From NCBI GenBank assembly GCA_012800665.1, contig JAAZIW010000070.1:1-8337 (forward strand): DNA of 8,337 nt, read 5' to 3'. The translations under genes were made by a program, and so were the position numbers. Shown here piece by piece: positions 1-5,522 of this stretch. This DNA comes from Rikenellaceae bacterium (lineage in GTDB: Bacteria; Bacteroidota; Bacteroidia; Bacteroidales; UBA932). Positions within the stretch are counted from its first letter, which is position 1, and every line of letters starts with the position of its first letter. Under the pieces are notes generated by a model. It worked only from the letters and a program-made list of their open reading frames with translations. It did no database searches and was not told the DNA's origin.

Positions 1-356
1 TAGAGATGCCTCAAAAGCACATCATATTGCTCCCAACTAAGTTTTTTCTTTTTTACGATTTTAAGGAAGTCAGGGTCATTTGAAAGAATGGATGCTATGC
101 GGTTGCGAGTGAATTTAAGATTGGGATTGAGTTCTTCTTCAGTTGGATTAAACTTTCCCATTGCGGCATTTATGCGATTTTCCGCCTCTCGGGTAACAGC
201 CTCTACAATAGAGAGAAGAAACAGATAAAGGTCTCGAGTGGCCTCGCACGAAAGTTCCAACTGAGCTTCCCCCTCCTTCAATGTCATAGTGACGTTTTCC
301 GTGCGCGAATAAATTACTTTGAATGCCTTGATTCGGAGAATTCTTCGGTTAAGCAT
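1..356 (-). CDS. nusB: Transcription antitermination factor NusB, N-terminal part (truncated by window edge)
   Basis: The minus strand reads from an ATG at 356-354 through 118 codons without a stop and leaves the window. The protein begins MLNRRILRIKAFKVIY and contains LKEGEAQLELSCEATRDLY, NPTEEELNPN and KLSWEQYDVLL. These are hallmark stretches of the long (about 300-residue) NusB of Bacteroidota, whose N-terminal extension precedes the all-helical NusB RNA-binding domain; only the extension is visible here. NusB pairs with NusE (ribosomal protein S10) on boxA RNA to prevent early termination of rRNA transcription. The start is supported by a -7 element 21 bases upstream and by the family N-terminus. 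The gene is divergent from the DUF3276 gene. Identity is from remembered family sequence; the catalytic or binding core cannot be checked because it lies outside the window. Confidence 0.9.
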   Translation of the reverse strand, partial: MLNRRILRIKAFKVIYSRTENVTMTLKEGEAQLELSCEATRDLYLFLLSIVEAVTREAENRINAAMGKFNPTEEELNPNLKFTRNRIASILSNDPDFLKIVKKKKLSWEQYDVLLRHL

Positions 357-377
357 TTTTCTTTTCCAAAATTTAGA

Positions 378-385
378 CAAAGATA
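378..385 (-). promoter_or_regulatory. -7 promoter element of nusB
   Basis: The minus strand reads TATCTTTG, an exact match to the Bacteroidota -7 consensus TAnnTTTG. It ends 21 bases before the nusB ATG, which predicts a leader of about 15-20 bases. No convincing -33 TTTG is seen at the usual spacing; the region upstream is a T-rich run on this strand. Confidence 0.6.
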
Positions 386-408
386 GCATTTACTCGCAAA
401 AAAAAACA

Positions 409-416
409 TATATTTG
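409..416 (+). promoter_or_regulatory. -7 promoter element of the DUF3276/deaminase/PNP operon
   Basis: TATATTTG matches TAnnTTTG exactly. Transcription would begin near 420, leaving a leader of about 70 bases that carries the palindrome at 432-459. The element lies inside the longer open frame that starts at 319, so it argues that the true start is the ATG at 490. Confidence 0.55.
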
Positions 417-431
417 CCTAAATAACGACAA

Positions 432-459
432 ATTTTCAGTATTCGTGAATACGGAAAAT
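432..459. repeat. 28-bp near-perfect palindrome in the DUF3276 leader
   Basis: The left arm ATTTTCAGTATTC (432-444) and right arm GAATACGGAAAAT (447-459) are inverted copies matching at 12 of 13 positions, separated by two bases. It lies between the predicted transcription start (about 420) and the ATG at 490. As RNA it could form an 11- or 12-pair hairpin with a CGUG loop and one mismatch; as DNA it resembles a dimeric-repressor operator. No T-run follows, so it is not a classical terminator. Confidence 0.75.
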
Positions 460-489
460 GCTGTAATTAACAAAAATAATACAAATATT

Positions 490-894
490 ATGTACAATCG
501 TGATGATCGAGATCAGGCCAGATTTCAACAAAGAGACTCCGAGGATGTGTACTCAAAACCTGTGAGAGCCGGAAAGCGTACATATTTCTTTGACGTAAAG
601 TCTACCAAAGGCGGTAAAGACTTCTACCTTACCATTACAGAGAGCAAGCGCCGCAACAATCCGGATGGCTCTTTCACCTTCGACAAGCACAAGATTTTCC
701 TCTATAAGGAAGACTTCGACAAATTCAAGGATGGACTAAGCGAGGCCATAGAGTACATTACCCAAAAGTGCTTCGGCGGAGAAATCCCAACCCGTCCGGA
801 AATTTCAGAGTCTGACCCTGAATCCGAAGAGGCTGCCGAAGAGACTTCTGACGAGACTAAATCTTTCTCCGTAGGCAAGTTCGAAGACCTTTAA
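490..894 (+). CDS. DUF3276 PUR-domain DNA/RNA-binding protein
   Basis: A 134-residue protein. Residues about 20-92 match the DUF3276 family of Bacteroidota, a single PUR repeat: VYSKPVRAGKRTYFFDVK, then YLTITESKRR and HKIFLYKEDFDKFKDGL. PUR domains bind single-stranded nucleic acids; the Borrelia member BpuR binds both DNA and RNA. The C-terminus (about 104-134) is acidic, rich in Glu, Asp and Ser, a likely disordered tail. Start choice: an in-frame ATG exists at 319, but it would add 57 unrelated residues and overlap nusB and the promoter at 409-416; the 490 start gives the family N-terminus. The deaminase gene starts six bases after its stop, so the two are probably cotranscribed. The cellular role is unknown; a regulatory RNA- or DNA-binding function is inferred from the fold. 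Confidence 0.88.
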   Translation: MYNRDDRDQARFQQRDSEDVYSKPVRAGKRTYFFDVKSTKGGKDFYLTITESKRRNNPDGSFTFDKHKIFLYKEDFDKFKDGLSEAIEYITQKCFGGEIPTRPEISESDPESEEAAEETSDETKSFSVGKFEDL

Positions 895-900
895 CAGACC

Positions 901-2184
901 ATGGCCTCCATCCTTTTAAAGGACATAACCATTGCAGATGAGCGCAAGGACGTGTTCATAGACAAGGGAAGGATTGTCAGAATACGCCCTGCAGGCTCGT
1001 GTGTGGATTGGGATATAGCCGGAGACTGTGAAGTCATGAACTGCACAGACAAAGTGGCAATTCCCGGTTTCGTCAATATGCATACCCATGCCGGCATGTC
1101 TCTTATGCGGGGAATAGGCGAAGATATGGTGTTCGAAGACTGGATAGATAAAATCTGGAAAATCGAAGCCAATATCGACCATGAATATGTATATCATGCC
1201 GCAAAGGTATCGTGCATAGAAATGATACGCACGGGCACCACCACCTTCAACGACCAATACTGGTTCTTCCAGAGCTGCCAGAAAGCGGCGGCTGAAATGG
1301 GTATACGTCCGGTCGTAGGCTACGACATCATGGACAAAAATGATCCCGAGGAAGCCAAGCGTCAAATGGAGCAGTGTGAGCAAAAATATGAGGAGGCCTA
1401 TGATATATGGAATAAAGACGGAGCCATTTACGGACTTGCATTCCACGCCATTTATTCGGTAAGCGAGCCTATGATGATTTGGGCGGCCGACTTTGCGCGC
1501 AAGCATGATTTGCCCCTGCACATACACTTAAGCGAAACTCGCAAGGAAGTGGAAGACTGCAAAGCGGCTCACGGAGGCCTTACCCCGGTTGAATATCTTG
1601 AAAGCATAGGCGTGTTGGGTCCCAATCTTCTTGCAGCCCACTGCCTCTGGCTAAGCGAGCACGATATAGAATTGCTGGCCGAATACGGTGTGCATTGCAT
1701 CCACAACATCAACTCCAACACCAAACTTTCTTCCGGCTATAAATTCCTTTATAACGAACTCAGGGATGCCGGAGTCAATATCTGCATAGGCACAGACGGT
1801 TGCGCATCTTCAAATAATTTGGATATTTTAGAAGCCATGAAAACCTCCGCCCTCTTCCAAAAGGCCTGGCGGGAAGACCCGAAAGCGCTGCCGCTGCACG
1901 AACTGCTGGATATGGCCACCATAAACGGCGCCAAGGCCCTGCGGCTCAACTCCGGCAGATTGGTTGAAGGAGCCCTTGCCGACATTTCCATAGTAGATAC
2001 CGATACCACATATTTCCTCTCGCCCGGACCTTTTCTCGCTAACCTTGTTTATTCCGCTCATTCCGACTGCATCGACTCCGTCATTGCCAACGGCAAATTC
2101 GTTATGCGCGGCAGGGAAATCCCCGGAGAAAAAGAGATTCTGCGCGAAGCCAGAAAGGCGCTAAGTAAAATAATAATCGATTAA
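901..2184 (+). CDS. mtaD: MtaD/TrzN-type amidohydrolase, probable 5'-methylthioadenosine/S-adenosylhomocysteine deaminase
   Basis: A full-length (427-residue) cytoplasmic amidohydrolase of the SsnA/AtzA/TrzN/MtaD group. A small N-terminal beta domain (about 1-55) leads into the metal-dependent barrel. Zinc ligands are visible as H61 and H63 (NMHTHAG), H209 (LHIHLSE) and D299 (GTDG), with E212 as the catalytic acid/base and H247 (AAHC) nearby. H182 (FHAIYS) sits where characterised MtaD enzymes have a substrate-contacting His. This subgroup hydrolyses the 6-amino group of adenosine derivatives such as methylthioadenosine, S-adenosylhomocysteine, 5'-deoxyadenosine or adenosine, giving the inosine form and ammonia. 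The next gene, 11 bases downstream, encodes a PNP able to cleave such products, which supports a nucleoside substrate over a triazine or guanine one. Exact substrate preference cannot be read from sequence. Confidence 0.82.
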   Translation: MASILLKDITIADERKDVFIDKGRIVRIRPAGSCVDWDIAGDCEVMNCTDKVAIPGFVNMHTHAGMSLMRGIGEDMVFEDWIDKIWKIEANIDHEYVYHAAKVSCIEMIRTGTTTFNDQYWFFQSCQKAAAEMGIRPVVGYDIMDKNDPEEAKRQMEQCEQKYEEAYDIWNKDGAIYGLAFHAIYSVSEPMMIWAADFARKHDLPLHIHLSETRKEVEDCKAAHGGLTPVEYLESIGVLGPNLLAAHCLWLSEHDIELLAEYGVHCIHNINSNTKLSSGYKFLYNELRDAGVNICIGTDGCASSNNLDILEAMKTSALFQKAWREDPKALPLHELLDMATINGAKALRLNSGRLVEGALADISIVDTDTTYFLSPGPFLANLVYSAHSDCIDSVIANGKFVMRGREIPGEKEILREARKALSKIIID

Positions 2185-2195
2185 ATTTTAGTTTT

Positions 2196-3041
2196 ATGGA
2201 CGATAGAATACTACGCATCGATAATGCGACACGACACATCAGAAGCAAATTATCCGATAGGAATCCCAAAATAGGCATTGTTCTTGGCAGCGGCTTGGGG
2301 AGCTTGGCCGACAAGATAAAAGAACAGACAGTCATCCCCTATAAAGAGATTCCCAACTTCCCCGTTTCTACGGCAATAGGCCATAAAGGGAATTTCATAA
2401 GCGGCATTTTAGGCGGCAAGCAGGTATTAGCCATGCAAGGGCGTTTCCATTATTACGAGGGCTATCCGATGGAGACCGTAACCATTGCCATAAGGGTTAT
2501 GAAAAGATTAGGAATTGAGTTTTTATTCGTATCCAACGCAGCAGGCGCTTGCAATCCAAGCTATAAAGTGGGGGATTTGGTAATTATAAGCGACCATATC
2601 AGCATGATGCCCAACCCCTTGGTAGGACCCAATATGGCTGAATTCGGTCCCCGCTTCCCCGATATGACCTCCGCCTATGACCAAGAACTTCAACAATTGG
2701 CCCTTTCGGCCGCAGATGAGATGGGCTTGGAATTAAAGAAGGGAATCTATTTCGGCAGCACCGGCCCCACCTACGAAACACCTGCGGAAGTACGCTTTTA
2801 TAAAAGCGTCGGAGCAGACCTTTTAGGCATGAGCACCGTTCCTGAGGTAATCGTGGCAAGGCACTGCGGCATACGTGTTTTCGGAATGTCGGTGGTAACC
2901 AATATCTCCAACACCTGCAACAAAGCAAGCATACTCAACGATGGCGACGATGTAGTGGAACAAGCCAACAATGCCGCCCGCCGCATGTCCGAACTCTTCG
3001 AAAAGATTATTTCGAAAATCGCTATTGCAGAAACGCCTTAG
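2196..3041 (+). CDS. Purine nucleoside phosphorylase, trimeric (PNP/MTAP superfamily)
   Basis: A 281-residue protein aligning along its length with human-type trimeric PNP. It catalyses phosphate-dependent cleavage of purine nucleosides to base and ribose-1-phosphate. Visible active-site residues are S32 (LGSGLG), H63, R83 and H85 (MQGRFHYYEGYP), A115-A116-G117, Y193-E194 (GPTYETPAE), M212-S213 (GMSTVPEVIVARHCG) and N236 (VVTNIS). Asn at 236, equivalent to human N243, is the mark of 6-oxopurine specificity; methylthioadenosine phosphorylases have Asp. Counting without gaps from this Asn, the human 5'-OH ligand H257 falls on G250 (NDGDDVV), an unusual change. The gene is the last of the three-gene operon and ends base-to-base against rny. 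Family assignment is firm; preference for inosine/guanosine or for 5'-modified inosines is inference. Confidence 0.92.
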   Translation: MDDRILRIDNATRHIRSKLSDRNPKIGIVLGSGLGSLADKIKEQTVIPYKEIPNFPVSTAIGHKGNFISGILGGKQVLAMQGRFHYYEGYPMETVTIAIRVMKRLGIEFLFVSNAAGACNPSYKVGDLVIISDHISMMPNPLVGPNMAEFGPRFPDMTSAYDQELQQLALSAADEMGLELKKGIYFGSTGPTYETPAEVRFYKSVGADLLGMSTVPEVIVARHCGIRVFGMSVVTNISNTCNKASILNDGDDVVEQANNAARRMSELFEKIISKIAIAETP

Positions 3042-4574
3042 TTATTTAGCATAGGCGACGGAACGGGTCTCGCGGATTACGGTGATTTTCACCTGACCGG
3101 GATAGGTCATTTCGTCCTGAATCTTTTGGGCTATATCTGCGGAAAGACGCACGGCCTGCTCATCATTAACCTCTTCTGCCCCGACTATCACCCGAAGTTC
3201 GCGGCCTGCCTGAATGGCATAACTCTTGGTAACTCCGGGGTATGCAGCGGCAAGGTCTTCCATGCCTTTGAGGCGCTTGATATAGCTTTCGATAACCTCA
3301 CGGCGCGCCCCGGGACGAGCTCCGGAAATGGCATCCGCCACCATCACGATAGGTGCGATAAGGGTAGTCATCTCCATTTCTTCGTGGTGAGCTCCCACGG
3401 CATTCACTATTTCGGGGCGTTCTTTATATTGCTCAGCCAACTTGGCGCCCAATAAAGCATGCGGAAGCTCGGAGTCGGCATCGGACACCTTGCCTATGTC
3501 GTGCAAAAGACCTGCGCGCTTAGCGACTTTGGCATTAAGTCCGAGTTCCGAGGCCATTATTGCTGCTATATTTGCCACCTCACGGCTGTGTTGAAGCAGA
3601 TTCTGACCATAAGAAGAACGATACTTCATGCGGCCTATTAGTTTTACAAGCTCTACGCTCATACCATGTATGCCGAGGTCTATGCAAGTGCGCTTGCCGG
3701 TTTCCAGTATTTCATCCTCAAGTTGGGCGCTCACTTTGGCAACAATTTCCTCGATACGCGCAGGATGTATACGGCCGTCAATCACTAACTGATGCAAGGC
3801 TAAGCGAGCCACCTCACGGCGAACGGGGTCGAAACCGCTTATCAGTATGGCATCAGGAGTATCATCCACCACTATTTCCACACCGGTGGAAGCTTCGAGA
3901 GCACGTATATTGCGACCCTCGCGGCCTATTATCCGACCCTTGATTTCTGCATTCTCTATAGGGAAGGTTGTCACGGCATTCTCTATGGCCGTTTCGCTGG
4001 CAGTACGCTGTATAGTGTTTATTACTATGCGCTTGGCTTCTTTGGCTGCGCTTAAACGGGCCTCATCGATGGTATCGTTGATATAGGCCTGCGCCTCACT
4101 GCGCGCCTCCGCCTTCATATTATCCATCAGCAGATTACGAGCCTCTTGAACGCTCATGCCTGCAACTGTTTCCAACTGTTTGTTCATTTGGGCTGCAAGC
4201 CTGTCGCATTCGGCTTCTTTACGGCCTATGGCCTCGATACGGGCATTTAATCTGGCCTCGCTCCCTTCAAGTTCATGCTGTTTGCGGCCAAGGTCCGCGG
4301 CCTGCTGGCTCAATTGGCTCTCCCGCTGACGAAGCTTGTTTTCCTGTTCCTGCATTTTGGCATTCTTTTCTGAAATATAGCTTTCGTGTTCGCTCTTCAG
4401 CCTGATGAACCTCTCTTTTGCTTGAAGTATCTTTTGTTGTTTTACTTTTTCTCCTTCGAGTTTTGCTGTTTCAATTATTGCATCGGCTCTGCCTTTTAGG
4501 GTCAGATGCCTGATTAATATGTAAATGGCAAGTGCGAGGACTGCCCCGCCGATTGCCGCTAAAACGTAATACAT
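3042..4574 (-). CDS. rny: Ribonuclease Y
   Basis: A 510-residue endoribonuclease with the complete RNase Y architecture. An N-terminal membrane helix (about 2-22) is followed by a long Glu/Lys/Gln-rich coiled coil (about 30-200), a KH domain (about 205-265) with the RNA-binding loop GREG at 217-220, and an HD domain with H329, the H358-D359 pair (LLHDIGK), H396-H397 and D414 (MVADAIS) as metal ligands. The C-terminus ends in the family-typical YPGQVKITVIRE segment. RNase Y initiates mRNA decay at the inner face of the membrane. It follows zapA and the 6S-like RNA on the same strand, but a terminator at 4624-4659 separates it from them. No exact -7 element was found in the 41 bases between that terminator and the start; the closest, TATATTAG, is too near the ATG. 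Expression may rely on readthrough or a divergent promoter. Confidence 0.96.
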   Translation of the reverse strand: MYYVLAAIGGAVLALAIYILIRHLTLKGRADAIIETAKLEGEKVKQQKILQAKERFIRLKSEHESYISEKNAKMQEQENKLRQRESQLSQQAADLGRKQHELEGSEARLNARIEAIGRKEAECDRLAAQMNKQLETVAGMSVQEARNLLMDNMKAEARSEAQAYINDTIDEARLSAAKEAKRIVINTIQRTASETAIENAVTTFPIENAEIKGRIIGREGRNIRALEASTGVEIVVDDTPDAILISGFDPVRREVARLALHQLVIDGRIHPARIEEIVAKVSAQLEDEILETGKRTCIDLGIHGMSVELVKLIGRMKYRSSYGQNLLQHSREVANIAAIMASELGLNAKVAKRAGLLHDIGKVSDADSELPHALLGAKLAEQYKERPEIVNAVGAHHEEMEMTTLIAPIVMVADAISGARPGARREVIESYIKRLKGMEDLAAAYPGVTKSYAIQAGRELRVIVGAEEVNDEQAVRLSADIAQKIQDEMTYPGQVKITVIRETRSVAYAK

Positions 4575-4623
4575 AAGCTAATATATAGTTAATAGTTCTA
4601 CTTTAAACATTAAACAAATAAAA

Positions 4624-4659
4624 AAGACAGCAACTGCAAATTATCGCAGATGCTGTCTT
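4624..4659 (-). terminator. Intrinsic terminator after the 6S-like RNA
   Basis: On the minus strand AAGACAGCA (4659-4651 reads from its complement) pairs with TGCTGTCTT, nine pairs, then one mismatch and four further pairs (CTGC/GCAG) around an eight-base AT-rich loop. A run of six T follows on the minus strand (4625-4620). The T-run on this side only shows that it serves the minus strand. It closes the coiled-coil/zapA/RNA unit before rny. Confidence 0.85.
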
Positions 4660-4667
4660 ATAATAAA

Positions 4668-4810
4668 CCGTTAGTCCCTAAGCAGAAAATAATTTCTGAA
4701 AGATTTGGGTTCCGCCGAGTTTCTGGTTTCCCACTAAAGGGCCTGCCATAGTCTCGTCGAGTTCGCCCGGTTCCGTGGAACTTGTTTGTTTCGCTGGGAC
4801 GGACTAACGG
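4668..4810 (-). ncRNA. ssrS: Structured small RNA, probable 6S RNA
   Basis: The 143-nt minus-strand segment after zapA folds by eye into one long irregular hairpin. Its ends CCGTTAGTCC (4810-4801) and GGACTAACGG (4677-4668) pair perfectly over ten bases, extended by CAG/CTG (4796-4794 with 4685-4683). A large open bubble follows, then GUUCC/GGAAC (4781-4777 with 4713-4709), CGAG/CUCG (4756-4753 with 4719-4716), UGG/CCA (4748-4746 with 4726-4724) and CCC/GGG at the tip. Closing stem, central bubble and apical arm are the 6S plan, in which the RNA mimics an open promoter and holds RNA polymerase. The place next to zapA also fits: 6S is adjacent to zapA in many bacteria. A terminator follows 8 bases later. 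The first stem includes the zapA stop codon. Identity as 6S rather than another RNA is inferred. Confidence 0.68.
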
Positions 4811-5100
4811 TTCTTTTCAATTCCTGCAAGATAAGCCCCGAGTTTATCGTCAAGGGCATCAAGCTCGCTGGCAAGCTTGGCCGCCGAGCGTTGTTCCCTT
4901 ATTTTGCTCATAGCCTGAGTCAAGGTTACGAATGCAAGTTTATCCATATCCTCTTGGTTGGGATAATTGGCATTGTAATATGACAGCATAGAATTCACAT
5001 CCCCGGCCGCAAGGCGCATCAACTGCTCGTCCTCGGGACTTTGTGCCTTTAGGGAATATTCCTTTCCGGCAATCTTAAGGGTTATGCTCTGTCCTTCCAT
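4804..5100 (-). CDS. zapA: Cell division protein ZapA
   Basis: A 98-residue protein with the ZapA plan: a short N-terminal beta-hairpin region (SITLKIAGKEYSLK), then EDEQLMRLAAGDVNSMLSYY, a central helix with DKLAFVTLTQAM, and a C-terminal coiled coil with many charged residues. ZapA binds FtsZ polymers and cross-links protofilaments at the division ring. Its start lies one base after the stop of the coiled-coil gene upstream, so the two are translated from one mRNA. Its TAG stop falls inside the first stem of the 6S-like RNA, so the last codons and the RNA share sequence. Confidence 0.9.
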   Translation of the reverse strand: MEGQSITLKIAGKEYSLKAQSPEDEQLMRLAAGDVNSMLSYYNANYPNQEDMDKLAFVTLTQAMSKIREQRSAAKLASELDALDDKLGAYLAGIEKNR

Positions 5101-5101
5101 G

Positions 5102-5371
5102 CTAATCTTTCTCCAACAGGGCTATGCATTTGTCAATCTCCTTTACCAAAGAATCTATCCGGATTTTGGCTTCCGGAAGGCCTCCTGACGCAAAGGCATT
5201 TTGCAACTGCAGGTATTCTATCTTTTTTTTAAGTTCAGCAATCTGTCTTTGCTGCTCCTGCAAGGTGTTTCTGCTTTCTGAAAGTTCTTTGGAAAGGGTC
5301 TCCGCCCGTTGCCTTTCGCCTTCGTAGAGGGCTATCAATCTTGTAATTTTGTCTTGTATATCCTCCAGCAT
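5102..5371 (-). CDS. Small coiled-coil protein upstream of zapA
   Basis: An 89-residue protein starting MLEDIQDKITRLIALYEGER. Residues about 3-62 form a nearly continuous heptad-like coiled coil rich in Glu, Gln, Arg and Lys (LSKELSESRNTLQEQQRQIAELKKKIEYLQ). A break with Gly-Gly-Leu-Pro (about 64-67) is followed by a second helix ending in EIDKCIALLEKD. The ATG at 5371 is preferred; the frame can be extended six codons to a TTG at 5389, but that lies at the predicted transcription start. No catalytic motif, signal peptide or membrane helix is present. It is cotranscribed with zapA (one-base gap). By size, coiled-coil nature and partner it may act like ZapB at the division ring, but this is inference from context and not from sequence similarity. 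Confidence 0.85.
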   Translation of the reverse strand: MLEDIQDKITRLIALYEGERQRAETLSKELSESRNTLQEQQRQIAELKKKIEYLQLQNAFASGGLPEAKIRIDSLVKEIDKCIALLEKD

Positions 5372-5394
5372 AGCGCCTTGTAGTAACAACTATG

Positions 5395-5402
5395 CAAACA
5401 TA
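5395..5402 (-). promoter_or_regulatory. -7 promoter element of the coiled-coil/zapA operon
   Basis: The minus strand reads TATGTTTG, an exact TAnnTTTG match, 23 bases before the ATG at 5371. Its upstream end overlaps the first two bases of the inverted repeat at 5401-5425. No TTTG is seen at the -33 position. Confidence 0.6.
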
Positions 5403-5425
5403 GTAAATTTTTCTATAATTTACTA
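5401..5425. repeat. Perfect 9-bp inverted repeat at the zapA-operon promoter
   Basis: TAGTAAATT (5401-5409) and AATTTACTA (5417-5425) are exact inverted copies with a seven-base spacer. The repeat covers the stretch from the -7 element to about the -33 region of the zapA-operon promoter, the position of a repressor operator. It is very AT-rich, so chance remains possible. There is no T-run that would make it a terminator. Confidence 0.55.
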
Positions 5426-5511
5426 TTACGCTTATTCATTATTTGAAAAATCCTGCCCCCCGGCTCTGAACAATGGAAAGAATATAATAGTCAGATATTG
5501 AAAATTTTGGA

Positions 5512-5519
5512 TATCTTTG
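5512..5519 (+). promoter_or_regulatory. -7 promoter element of the metallophosphoesterase gene
   Basis: TATCTTTG matches TAnnTTTG exactly and ends only three bases before the ATG at 5523. Transcription would begin at or almost at the start codon, giving a leaderless mRNA. No other TAnnTTTG match lies in the 120 bases upstream. Confidence 0.5.
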
Positions 5520-5522
5520 TGC

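Noticed and set aside
319..489. In-frame upstream extension of the DUF3276 gene to an ATG at 319
   Set aside because: The extra 57 residues have no family support, overlap nusB on the other strand, and include the predicted promoter and leader palindrome. The ATG at 490 fits the family N-terminus.
916..1527. Long minus-strand open frame of about 200 codons inside the deaminase gene
   Set aside because: It is a shadow of the plus-strand deaminase, which has intact catalytic motifs; the antisense product has no recognisable motif, promoter or start context.
3126..4086. Several plus-strand open frames inside rny
   Set aside because: They are antisense shadows of a fully conserved RNase Y gene, and their translations show no domain-like composition.
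4668..4810. RNase P RNA or tmRNA as the identity of the structured RNA
   Set aside because: It is far too short for either, lacks the conserved RNase P core segments, and lacks a tmRNA tRNA-like end and tag reading frame.
4786..4983. Plus-strand open frame of 65 codons across the 6S-like RNA and zapA
   Set aside because: It overlaps a structured RNA and a real gene on the other strand and shows no recognised motif.
5372..5389. TTG start extending the coiled-coil gene by six codons
   Set aside because: The TTG at 5389 falls at the predicted transcription start just after the -7 element; the ATG at 5371 is the better start.
5497..5511. A TTG or TTTG found 11 bases upstream of three of the -7 elements (nusB, phosphoesterase, CNNM), considered as a variant -33 box
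   Set aside because: The usual spacing is about 19-21 bases, the motif is very short, it is missing at the other promoters, and T-rich spacers make chance matches likely.
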